11,241 nt of DNA, from contig JAHHSJ010000059.1 in assembly GCA_020025295.1 (NCBI GenBank), positions 1-11,241 on the forward strand, in the 5' to 3' direction. This DNA is from Oscillospiraceae bacterium (GTDB lineage Bacteria > Bacillota > Clostridia > Oscillospirales > Oscillospiraceae). Of the stretch, positions 1 through 6,824 are shown piece after piece. The notes beneath the pieces are model-generated. The model had not been told where the DNA came from. It searched no databases and saw only the letters and a list, made by a program, of their open reading frames with translations. The position numbers were made by a program, and so were the translations under genes. Numbering within the stretch: position 1 is the stretch's first letter; each line of letters begins with the position of its first letter.

Positions 1-48
1 AAGGATCTGCAAACCATGTCTATTTGTTTTTGCGCAACTTATTGTACC

Positions 49-261
49 TTATCCATCGCTGTTTTGCAGCAGATCCTTCTCCCAGAAATCCAGCTGCAAA
101 GCGAGGGAGTCCTTTAAATCGCTCTGGTCACTGTGAAACCGTCCCATCAGTGACAGGCTCGATAAACAGGCCGTCAGAACAACGGCAATGAGAACCAGCA
201 TATAGCCAACCAGACGGCGGCGCATGGTCTGTTCTCGTGGCTTAAATGGAACAAATTTCAT
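49..261 (-). pseudogene. Truncated membrane sensor (histidine-kinase-like) N-terminus
   Basis: This is a 70-residue product with a basic N-terminus, one strong membrane segment at about residues 16-36 (VGYMLVLIAVVLTACLSSLS), and the beginning of an outside region (LALQLDFWEKDLLQ). That pattern resembles the start of two-component sensor kinases found beside solute-binding lipoproteins in Clostridia, which normally run several hundred residues. No kinase domain is present: the frame stops at 49-51, and positions 1-48 give no recognisable continuation in any minus-strand frame. The start is well supported: AGGAG lies just upstream, in the 12-bp gap after the stop of the lipoprotein gene, so the two genes look co-transcribed. 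It is probably a gene cut by insertion, deletion or a nonsense change. A genuine small membrane protein is the alternative. The kinase identity is an inference from the N-terminus and neighbour. Confidence 0.5.
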
Positions 262-273
262 AGCGGTTCTCCT

Positions 274-1597
274 TTAGACGGAGCGGAGCAATTCCCAAAG
301 CTCCCGTGTCAGCACGTCGATCTCTTCTCCGTTCTTGTATCGGTCAGCCCAATCCTGTTGGCGGGCGCGGATTTCGTTGTAGAGCTGATAGACTTTTTCG
401 TAATAGCCGGGGGCAGAGGGCTCCGTATAAGCGGTGTAGCTGCTCCGTACTTCTTTTAGTGTTTGGTAGACCTTGGCATAGCCCTCGTCCGCAAACTCGT
501 AGCTGTCAATGGCATCAAACGCCTGGTTGTTGACCGGCATGTATCCGGTGCTGGCCACAAAATCAAGATTTCTCTCCGGCTCTGTCAGCCAGTGGGCGAA
601 GATGGAGGCGGCTTCGGCCTTGGCGTCGGTGGTCTTATAGGCACAAAGTCCCACACCCGCCTGGGTGGTCACCGCCTCGCCCTTTGCAGCGTGAGGCATC
701 GGCAAAGTCACCAGATTCATCGGCTCAGAGGTGTTGTCCTCATAGGTCACCGTATCATTATAGTAGAGAATAGCGGCGCAGGAGCCCAGTCCCGCGGCGA
801 CCTCACCGTTCATCACCTGTGTATTGGAATAGAGGTCTGATACGGCAATCTGTCCCTTGACCAAAGCACGGGCAAAGGGCTCCCAGGCCTTTTGCAGATT
901 GGGATCATTCAAATCATACCAGCCGTTTTCCAGGTTCACCGGCGCCCCCTGAGAAAGGCCGTTCAGCTCCACGGCCCGCAGCAGGAAGTCCAGCGCGCAG
1001 AAGGGCTGGCCGCCGGACCAGTCGTAATAGTGTTCGGCCACCTGGAAGAAGCCGTCCCAGGTGGAGAGCCGGTCATAGCCCACGCCGGTGGCCTGGGAAA
1101 AGCGGTCAAACTGGCTGCCGTTGACGAACAGGATGTGGGTGGATTTGGAGACCGGCAGGACGCACAGCTGCTCCCCGATCCGGCCTTCCTCCAGGAAACT
1201 GTCCACAAAGGACGCACACTCCTCGGGAGAGAACAGGTCGGTCCAGTCCACAAGGTTCTCCGGACCCAGCTCGGCGGCGTTGCCAGTGTGGCAGAAAAAC
1301 AGGTCCGGCATCTCGCCCGCGCCGGCAATGCTTCTGGGCGGCAAGCAGCTTGGGGCCGATGTCGGTGCTGTTGGTCATCAGGGTGACATTGACGAGCACG
1401 CCCTGCTCCGCGCCCACGGTGGCGTTGAATTCATCCACCAGGCGATTCATGGGCGAATCGGCCTGCTCACCGTAAACATGCCACATGGTTAGCGTGACGG
1501 GGTTGTGGGGGTCCAGACTGCTGTCGTCCGCCGCACAGGCTGTGAGCAGCAGGACGCCTGCCAACAGGGCGGCGATTTTTGGAAAAAGATGCTTCAT
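274..1597 (-). pseudogene. ABC-transporter solute-binding lipoprotein (family 1), frameshifted
   Basis: The gene encodes an extracellular sugar-type solute-binding protein, which captures substrate outside the membrane and delivers it to an ABC permease or a partner sensor. The start at 1597 has a GGAGG site 7-8 bases upstream. Residues 1-23 form a lipoprotein signal ending in the lipobox LTAC, followed by an acidic, flexible AADDSSLD stretch and the family-typical beginning VTLTMWHVYGE. The body contains IAGAGEMPDLFFCHTGNA, LYYNDTVTYED and a late TGYMPVNNQAF segment, all typical of these proteins. Reading breaks near 1330: the N-terminal frame reads KLLAAQKHCR while the rest continues from IAGAGEMPD one frame over. 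Removing one base gives exactly 441 codons (440 residues), a normal family length. No permease genes are adjacent; the sensor-like fragment follows directly, suggesting a sensing role. Ligand unknown. A sequencing error could also explain the shift. Confidence 0.8.
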
Positions 1598-1627
1598 AAG
1601 GGTCTCCTCCTCTGTGATGGCCGGAAA

Positions 1628-1654
1628 ACCCCTGGTTTCCCAAAAAACAGGGGT
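1628..1654 (-). other. Leader hairpin upstream of the lipoprotein gene
   Basis: ACCCCTG (1628-1634) pairs with CAGGGGT (1648-1654) around a 13-base loop. On the minus strand the stem is followed by TTTTCC, a short U-run. It lies 30 bases upstream of the solute-binding protein start, inside the probable 5' leader. It could be a weak attenuator or an mRNA-stabilising stem. Only the base pairing is seen. Confidence 0.25.
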
Positions 1655-1767
1655 AAATTTTGCATTTCCCATGGAATTGACGGGAAACTGACGGGGACAA
1701 ATCCGGCAGCTTTGATAAACTGTAGTCGTGGCTGAACAGAGGCTCCGTGAATTTCGATTGCAAAATT

Positions 1768-1796
1768 ATGGTATCACATCCAGCGCGCCATTTCAA
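1768..1796 (-). promoter_or_regulatory. Candidate promoter for the solute-binding lipoprotein gene
   Basis: On the minus strand TTGAAA (1791-1796) is followed after 17 bases by TACCAT (1768-1773), which overlaps a better-looking CATAAT (1765-1770) at 20-base spacing. This is a plausible but imperfect sigma-A promoter. It would give a leader of about 160 bases before the start at 1597. The rest of the divergent region 1598-1853 shows no gene. No convincing plus-strand promoter was found there for the zinc-ribbon genes. Confidence 0.25.
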
Positions 1797-1853
1797 CGGA
1801 GCAAACATAGAAAACGCTACACGTGAGCTCTGCTGGAGGAAAGGAGGTAACCA

Positions 1854-2207
1854 ATGGGCAGCCGGAAGACAGCCCCCTATCAGATTATCCCGGAGGGCAG
1901 CGGAAATCGCTTCCGCTTTTTCTGTGAGCTGTCCGGTGCCGTCCTCTGCACCACCAAACCGATCCGGGCTTCTTCCGCCGAAGAAGAACTCCGCATCGCC
2001 TGGGAGACCGAGGGCCGCCAGCACTTCAATCACTGCGAAACATGCGGGCGCTGGGTCAGCGACGTCATGTACAATGCGGATGTGCTGCAATGCGTGGACT
2101 GTGCGCCTTGGGAAAACAGTCCGAAGTTCTGCCCCTGCTGCGGAGCAAGACTGAGAGAGGACGACATCACCTGTCCCACCTGCGGAAAAGCCGTTGGACG
2201 GAGGTGA
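1854..2207 (+). CDS. Small zinc-ribbon protein (four CxxC pairs)
   Basis: This is a 117-residue soluble protein preceded by a near-perfect AAGGAGGT ribosome site, so strong translation is expected. The N-terminal half (residues 1-58) has no motif I recognise. The C-terminal half carries four CxxC pairs, at C61/C64, C80/C83, C93/C96 and C107/C110, including the FCPCCGARL and CPTCGKAV knuckles typical of double zinc-ribbon domains. It probably binds two zinc ions; no enzymatic residues are evident. There is no signal peptide or membrane segment, so it should be cytoplasmic. It is the first gene of a tight run: its stop lies 5 bases before the next start, and that gene's GGAGGTGA site overlaps its last codons. 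The role is unknown; such ribbons mediate protein, RNA or DNA contacts. Its position ahead of a large surface protein gene is the only functional hint. Confidence 0.8.
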   Translation: MGSRKTAPYQIIPEGSGNRFRFFCELSGAVLCTTKPIRASSAEEELRIAWETEGRQHFNHCETCGRWVSDVMYNADVLQCVDCAPWENSPKFCPCCGARLREDDITCPTCGKAVGRR

Positions 2208-2212
2208 CGAAT

Positions 2213-2482
2213 ATGTGCAGAAAGGAGACAGAAACACTTCGAAAAGAAAGCATGGAGCTGTACGGGTTCGGACCGGAGGCCATGAAGCACACACGGGTCT
2301 GTACCCAGTGCGGTACCGCCACCACAGCTGATACCCCAAACTGTACGGTCTGCGGGGCGGCCCTGCCAAAAGAAACCCTGTATGACCAGTACATCCGGCG
2401 GCATCTGCGATGCCCCTACTGCCATGCCGTATTGAAGGATCTGAGCAATTACTGCCCCCAGTGCGGGAAAAAGCTGAGATGA
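2213..2482 (+). CDS. Double zinc-ribbon protein
   Basis: This is an 89-residue protein. I chose the ATG at 2213 because GGAGGTGA sits immediately upstream, at the end of the preceding gene; the frame is open further 5' but only as an overlap with that gene. It has four CxxC pairs, at C30/C33 (VCTQCG), C44/C47 (CTVCGAALP), C67/C70 (CPYCHAVL) and C81/C84 (CPQCGKKL). They form two complete zinc ribbons joined by an amphipathic stretch, LYDQYIRRHLR. The N-terminus (residues 1-28) is charged, with no signal or membrane segment. It is translationally close-coupled to the first zinc-ribbon gene, and 37 bases separate it from the surface-protein start. The two zinc-ribbon proteins are not obvious copies of each other. 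The function is not recognised. Confidence 0.8.
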   Translation: MCRKETETLRKESMELYGFGPEAMKHTRVCTQCGTATTADTPNCTVCGAALPKETLYDQYIRRHLRCPYCHAVLKDLSNYCPQCGKKLR

Positions 2483-2519
2483 TTCGATCCATCAGATTTT
2501 AGGAAAGGAAGATGATACG

Positions 2520-5183
2520 ATGAAACAACGAACACACAAGCTGCTGAGTATGCTTTTGGCCATGATCATGGTAATGAGCCTGGTGCCCACATCGGCCTTT
2601 GCAGCGACCTGCCCGATTACCGGAGCAACCGGCGCAGGAACCGAAGCCGATCCGATTATTGTTGACACCTTTGAGGAATTTAAGGCGGCCCTGCAATTCA
2701 ATGGTGATTTAACGGTTCGTGTTAATCAAGACATTAAAGAAAACATTACTATTGACAATGGCTATGCTGCTGGAGATACAGCCATTACAATTCCCGCCAA
2801 GACAAAGAAGCATTTAACGCTTGATGCCACTGTCGATATCAAGGCCGTTGATAAAGAAGGCAATATGTATTCTTTAATTGACGTGCAGGGCGAATTGATT
2901 TTAGACGGAAGTGGCACTTTAGTAGGAGGTTTCAATGCAAATAACTTTTTTAATGCTATTTTGTTTATTCAATCTCCCGGCGTTGTGACGATCAACGAGA
3001 ATCCAAAACTGAAAGTTTACTCAAATATCTCCACATACGGTAGAGCCATTATGAACTATACCGGTAAGCTTACAATCAATGGGGGATCGTTTGAGGCAGA
3101 AAACGCATCGTCACGTAATATTCCTACCTATGCAGTAGATGTCAAATCTCCTTTTGGTACTACCATCAATGGCGGACATTTCAATGTTGTAGGATCAAAA
3201 GTAACTGATGCAGACTGTGGTCTGAAGGTTCAAAAAGATGGTAAGCTTACCCTGAATGGTGGTACCTCTTCCGGTATCCTATCTGAAGCAGGAAAGCTGT
3301 CTGACCTGTTGGGTAGTGGACGAAAATACTACAAGGATAATAAAGAATTTAATGCCGGCGGTTTAAATCAAACTGCTGAAACGCTAACAGTTCTTGATCA
3401 CGATCCACTCATCAAAAATGTAGCGATTACAAATGTTACCGCCCCTAAAGCAGGACAAATGCCGAACGAAACGGCGTTTGTATCTGCTGATGCACCATAC
3501 ACTGTAAATGGTGTTGGTTGGTATAAAGGTGACACTGTAGAGCCGCAAACCGGAGCATTCGAGGAAAACGGCATATACTGGGCATTGGTCAATGTGACGC
3601 CTAAATCCGGATATACATTTGCTGAAATCGCCGAGTTTTCTGCAACAGTAAATGGAAATCCAGCAGAGTATAGAAATGGGGATGGTACCTATGTAAATAT
3701 TAAGTACACTTTCCCGCCTGCCGAAGCTGCTCCTGCTCCTACAGAACGCACATTGATTTCTGAAATTGCCGCTACAATGCAAAATAACGAGGCTGGAAAG
3801 ACTCCTGCCGATGTTATTATCACATCTAATGAGAAAGATAAGTACACAGCTGGATCTCTTTTTCAGTGGAAATGTGCTTCAGACGGCTACGTATTGATTG
3901 ACAATGATCATGTATTTGAAGCAGGAAAAACATATAAGGCAAATGTCTGGTTTAAACCTTCGGATAAATTCTTCTTTAATTCTGATACCACAGCGCAGAT
4001 AAACGACGGTGATATCTCGACTTCTTTTTATAGTTTGTCTTATGAAGAAGATAAGCAAGCATCAAGCATCGCATTCAATGTTGAGTTTACAATTCCAGAA
4101 GCAGCCCCCACCACTGCCAGCTACACTGTCAAGCACATGCAGGAAAAGCTGGACGCCCTGGGAACCTACGAGGAAGTGACAGCGGATACCCAAACCTTGA
4201 CTGGTAATGTAGGTGACAATACTGCTGCTGCTGCCAAGGAGTACACCGGCTTTACGGCAAAGGCCGTTGCCCAGAAGGAGATCAACGCAGATGGCAAGAC
4301 CGTTGTGGAGATCGAGTATGACCGCAATAGAGCATACATCCATTTTGACGGGAACGGTGCCGACGGCGGAACAGGCAGCATGGACGATATGGTGCTTGCC
4401 TACGGTGAAAGCAAGAAGCTGCCGGCAAATACCTTCACCCGTGAGGGATACAAGTTTGCAGGCTGGAACGAGATGGTTGACGGCTCAGGTTACATGTATA
4501 GCGACCAGGCATTGCAGAAGCACGACAACCCCTACCTGGAAAACAATTATGTAATCACCCTGTACGCCCAGTGGGAAAAGGATGCAACACCTCCCACCAC
4601 CGCCAGCTACACTGTCAAGCATATGCAGGAAAAGTTGGATGGTACCTATGAGGAAGTGAAAACAGAAACACTAACCGGCAACGTCGGCGAAATGACAAAG
4701 GCCGCCGAAACGGAATATCCCGGCTTCTCTCTCGGTGGAGTTTCTATTGAGCAGAAAGAGATTACTGCCGACGGCAAAACGGAAGTCGTAATCAAATATT
4801 TCCGAAACACGGCGACCATCTACTTCAAACCCAACTACGGTACCAGTAGCTGGTATACTCAGGGTTTTGTTTACGGTCAGCCGAAAACAACCCTGATGAA
4901 AAATACCTTCACTCGGGGCGGCTACAAATTTATTGGCTGGAACGACAAGGAGGACGGAACCGGAACCTCTTATCAGGACGAAGCTGTTGTAGACCCCAGC
5001 GAGTTATGCAGCGCGAAATTTGGGGTTACAAACAGGGGCTATTTTTACTACGCCCAGTGGGAAGAGATTGCACCTCATACTCATACCGGCACCAAAGTCA
5101 CCGGTCAGGCTCCCACCTGCACCGCTGACGGCTGGAAGGATTACTACAAGTGCGATTCCTGCAGCTTGCAGCTTGTTCTTTGA
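2520..5183 (+). CDS. Large secreted surface protein, N-terminal 887 residues (frameshifted)
   Basis: The start has a purine-rich AGGAAAGGAAGATG site. Residues 1-29 are a Sec signal peptide (KLLSMLLAMIMVMSLVPTSA core, cut after AFA or AFAA). Residues of about 45-260 look like a right-handed beta-helix: repeated LTINGGSF, TINGGHF and LTLNGG strands, as in pectate-lyase-like adhesins. Residues of about 300-530 hold Ig-like/bacterial repeat segments. From about residue 531 two 160-residue modules follow, each a MucBP-like half (SYTVKHMQEKLD...) and an InlB/Flg_new half ending YAQWE. The frame closes with a Cys-pair segment (YKCDSC) and a spurious stop at 5181-5183. A 7-bp duplication at 5160-5173 separates this part from its GC-rich, SLH-bearing C-terminus. 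Translated as is, it would be secreted without the SLH anchor. The likely role is adhesion to host or microbial glycans, inferred from domain types only. Confidence 0.8.
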   Translation: MKQRTHKLLSMLLAMIMVMSLVPTSAFAATCPITGATGAGTEADPIIVDTFEEFKAALQFNGDLTVRVNQDIKENITIDNGYAAGDTAITIPAKTKKHLTLDATVDIKAVDKEGNMYSLIDVQGELILDGSGTLVGGFNANNFFNAILFIQSPGVVTINENPKLKVYSNISTYGRAIMNYTGKLTINGGSFEAENASSRNIPTYAVDVKSPFGTTINGGHFNVVGSKVTDADCGLKVQKDGKLTLNGGTSSGILSEAGKLSDLLGSGRKYYKDNKEFNAGGLNQTAETLTVLDHDPLIKNVAITNVTAPKAGQMPNETAFVSADAPYTVNGVGWYKGDTVEPQTGAFEENGIYWALVNVTPKSGYTFAEIAEFSATVNGNPAEYRNGDGTYVNIKYTFPPAEAAPAPTERTLISEIAATMQNNEAGKTPADVIITSNEKDKYTAGSLFQWKCASDGYVLIDNDHVFEAGKTYKANVWFKPSDKFFFNSDTTAQINDGDISTSFYSLSYEEDKQASSIAFNVEFTIPEAAPTTASYTVKHMQEKLDALGTYEEVTADTQTLTGNVGDNTAAAAKEYTGFTAKAVAQKEINADGKTVVEIEYDRNRAYIHFDGNGADGGTGSMDDMVLAYGESKKLPANTFTREGYKFAGWNEMVDGSGYMYSDQALQKHDNPYLENNYVITLYAQWEKDATPPTTASYTVKHMQEKLDGTYEEVKTETLTGNVGEMTKAAETEYPGFSLGGVSIEQKEITADGKTEVVIKYFRNTATIYFKPNYGTSSWYTQGFVYGQPKTTLMKNTFTRGGYKFIGWNDKEDGTGTSYQDEAVVDPSELCSAKFGVTNRGYFYYAQWEEIAPHTHTGTKVTGQAPTCTADGWKDYYKCDSCSLQLVL
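4110..4595 (+). repeat. MucBP/InlB module 1 of the surface protein
   Basis: This is the first of two tandem in-frame modules with a period of 486 bp (162 codons). It opens with ACCACTGCCAGCTACACTGT and encodes ASYTVKHMQEKLDALGTYEE, a MucBP-like half. An InlB B-repeat-like half follows (FDGNGADGGTGSM, NTFTREGYKFAGWNE, TLYAQWE). The opening about 44 bases match module 2 with only a few differences, so the two are a recent duplication or are kept alike by recombination. Confidence 0.7.
4596..5066 (+). repeat. MucBP/InlB module 2 of the surface protein
   Basis: This is the second module, starting ACCACCGCCAGCTACACTGT and encoding ASYTVKHMQEKLDGTYEEVK. The InlB-like half reads NTFTRGGYKFIGWND and ends YYAQWEE. 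It is slightly shorter than module 1: it lacks the DAL insertion after KL and differs in the loop regions. Homology between the modules would allow loss or gain of one 162-residue unit. Confidence 0.7.
5160..5173 (+). repeat. 7-bp perfect tandem duplication causing the frameshift
   Basis: TGCAGCT occurs twice back to back (5160-5166 and 5167-5173) and is followed by TGTTCTTTGAGG. With both copies the frame reads CDSCSLQLVL and stops. With one copy it reads CDSCSLFFEDAA and runs on to the SLH end at 6351. The insertion accounts exactly for the frame change (7 = 1 mod 3). Confidence 0.9.
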
Positions 5184-6351
5184 GGATGCCGCCTGCAATA
5201 TCGCAATTCCTGATCTGAACGAATGGAAGATCGGAGACGGCAAGCTGGGCAAGCTTCCCCATACCCCCGGCACCGAGTGGAAACACGACGATACCAACCA
5301 CTGGCATGAGTGCAGCGTTTGCAGCAACAAAGTAGACACAGCTGCTCATACCATGAAGGAGGTCATCGACAAGGCTGCAACTGAAACTGCAACCGGTCTG
5401 AAGCACAGCGAATGCACCGTTTGCGGCTACAAGACTGCATCTGAAACCATTCCTGTCATTCCTCCCGAAACCACCAAGGCAACGGTTACCTTCAAGGTTG
5501 TCAACGGAACCTGGAAGGATGGTACTTCCGATAATAAGACCGTCACCGTCACCCTGACCGGCGGCAAGGGCACCTTGGACAAAAAAGACATTCCCACCGG
5601 CATGAAGCCTGATTCCGGCTACACCGGCGGCGAGTGGAACAAGACCCCCGCCACCAATGTGACCGGCGATGTGACCTACATCTACACCTTTGAGAAGAAG
5701 TCCTCCGGCGGCGGTGGCGGCGGTTCCTCCGGCGGCGGCAGCCACCACCACCACACTGATCCCGAATACGTCATCACCATCGAGAAGTCTTCCAACGGCA
5801 CCGTCAGCGCCAGCGACAAGCGGGCCTCCGAGGGTGAGACCGTGAAGCTGACGGTGAAGGCCGATGAGGGCTTCGAGCTGGCAGAGCTGATCGTCACCGA
5901 CAGCAGAGGCAAGGAACTCAAGCTGACGGAAAAGAACGGCAAGTACACCTTTAAGATGCCTGCATCCAAGGTTTGGGTCGAGGCCGCCTTCCGGCAGGCG
6001 GCCCCCATCTTCGCAGACGTCGCCCCCGATGCCTACTACGCAGATGCTGTGAAGTGGGCCGTGGAGAACGACATCACCTCCGGCCTGGATGAGGACACCT
6101 TTGCTCCCAACGCATCCTGCACCAGAGCCCAGGCCGTCACCTTCCTGTGGCGTGCCGCCGGTATGCCCGCACCCAAGAGCACTGACATTCCCTTCGCGGA
6201 TGTGGCTGCCGGTTCCTACTACTACGATGCAGTTCTGTGGGCCGTTGAAAACGGCATCACCAAGGGTACCTCCCAGACCACCTTCAGCCCCGATCTGACC
6301 TGCACCCGCGCTCAGATCGTCACCTTCCTGTATCGTGCCCTGAGCAAGTAA
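5182..6351 (+). pseudogene. C-terminal part of the surface protein with two SLH motifs (separated by frameshift)
   Basis: This frame continues the surface protein after the 7-bp duplication. It begins EDAACNIAIPDLNEWKIGDG, then has Cys-pair segments (HECSVCSNK, HSECTVCGYK), a beta-sandwich repeat ending VTYIYTFEKK, a Gly/Ser linker followed by four His (5701-5754), and an InlB-like domain (YVITIEKSSNGTVSASDKRA). Two SLH motifs close it: FADVAPDAYYADAVKWAVEN...TRAQAVTFLWRAAG and FADVAAGSYYYDAVLWAVEN...TRAQIVTFLYRAL. SLH motifs normally bind pyruvylated secondary cell-wall polymer; two rather than three are seen. No ribosome site or start sits at the junction: the ATG at 5186 is in another frame. 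Independent translation is therefore unlikely unless it begins internally, for example at the ATG at 5353. With one 7-bp copy removed, the whole gene 2520-6351 is exactly 1275 codons. The GC content is clearly higher than in 2700-4090. Confidence 0.75.
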
Positions 6352-6385
6352 GTCCGAATTTCCCAAAACAGAAGGAACTCACATG

Positions 6386-6427
6386 GGCCGGCGGCAGCGA
6401 AAAACTCGCTGCCGCCGGCCTTTTGGT
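6386..6427 (+). terminator. Rho-independent terminator of the surface-protein operon
   Basis: GGCCGGCGGCAGCGA (6386-6400) pairs perfectly with TCGCTGCCGCCGGCC (6406-6420) around an AAAAC loop, and TTTTGGTTT follows. This is a 15-bp GC-rich stem 34 bases after the surface-protein stop, so it ends transcription of 1854-6351. Confidence 0.9.
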
Positions 6428-6441
6428 TTCCTTGCAGAACA

Positions 6442-6567
6442 GAACATTCTTCCGACTATGACAAATCGTTTCATATTGCGCGCGGTCCAGTGGTGGGTCA
6501 ACGCTGGGCTGCCATCCTCAAGAAACCGGATCAGATACGGGCACTGCTCAAACAGGTAGTGCCGTGA
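6442..6567 (+). pseudogene. Possible C-terminal gene remnant
   Basis: An open frame ends at TGA 6565-6567 and reads EHSSDYDKSFHIARGPVVGQ followed by RWAAILKKPDQIRALLKQVVP. The residue composition and GC-rich third positions look like the tail of a real protein. It has no start codon or ribosome site and sits directly behind the terminator. I do not recognise the family. It could be a relic of a gene lost in a rearrangement, or chance. Confidence 0.25.
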
Positions 6568-6686
6568 TTTGATCAGTGTGGATGGGGGGCGGCCTGCGCT
6601 TTTGGACGATTACTCAGCATAAGATATTGAGCGTTTTTTTGATAAAAAGCAGAAGCCATTTAGACTATTTTTTACGAAGTTTCAAT

Positions 6687-6715
6687 TTGAACGCATTATG
6701 TTGTCTGCACATAAT
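6687..6715 (+). promoter_or_regulatory. Candidate sigma-A promoter in the intergenic region
   Basis: TTGAAC (6687-6692) lies 17 bases before CATAAT (6710-6715), a good fit to a vegetative promoter. A CTGCAC/GTGCAG inverted repeat (6705-6710/6719-6724) overlaps the -10 and the expected start site, suggesting an operator or a 5' stem. It could drive the sigma-like gene at 7021, or a short transcript ending at the 6766-6802 hairpin. Confidence 0.35.
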
Positions 6716-6765
6716 AAAGTGCAGGCGTGATATATCAAAAAAAGGAATATATCCTCATTTTTTCA

Positions 6766-6806
6766 AAAACAGCTGTTTTCAGTTCCGGGAAACAGCTGTT
6801 TTTTCT
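6766..6806 (+). terminator. Strong hairpin, possible terminator or attenuator
   Basis: AAAACAGCTGTTT (6766-6778) pairs perfectly with AAACAGCTGTTTT (6790-6802) around an 11-base loop, followed by TTCTTTG. The tail is U-rich though not a clean run. It lies about 45 bases downstream of the expected start of the 6687-6715 promoter and about 215 bases upstream of the sigma-like gene, so attenuation or a small-RNA end is possible. Each arm contains the palindrome CAGCTG, so alternative local hairpins could compete. Confidence 0.45.
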
Positions 6807-6824
6807 TTGTCGAACTTTGTCGAA
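6806..6824 (+). promoter_or_regulatory. Two tandem TTTGTCGAA boxes (Spo0A-type 0A-box match)
   Basis: TTTGTCGAA occurs at 6806-6814 and again at 6816-6824, in the same direction and exactly 10 bp apart, one helical turn. Both contain TGTCGAA, the consensus 0A box bound by the sporulation regulator Spo0A, which binds some targets as tandem dimers on boxes about 10 bp apart. The boxes lie upstream of the sigma-like gene. The match is seen; binding by Spo0A is inferred. Confidence 0.4.

Noticed and set aside
1467..2492. Minus-strand open frame (341 codons) across the zinc-ribbon genes and the lipoprotein start
   Set aside because: It overlaps three better-supported genes, and its translation has no recognisable domain or sensible start.
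5160..5183. Programmed ribosomal frameshifting at the surface-gene junction
   Set aside because: No slippery heptamer or downstream pseudoknot was seen, and the exact 7-bp duplication explains the shift fully.
5701..5757. Gly/Ser linker plus His4 as a sign of vector or engineered sequence
   Set aside because: It lies in frame inside native InlB/SLH architecture with host-like codons, and has four rather than six His; Gly-rich hinges are common in such clostridial proteins.
5020..6351. Treating the C-terminal SLH part as an independent gene starting at 5020
   Set aside because: That start overlaps the surface protein in another frame, lacks a ribosome site, and the first residues before 5175 match no domain.
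5098..6366. Long minus-strand open frame (422 codons) opposite the SLH end of the surface gene
   Set aside because: Its Gly/Val/Leu-rich composition is what GC-rich sense codons give on the other strand; it has no ribosome site and no domain, while the plus strand has clear SLH motifs.
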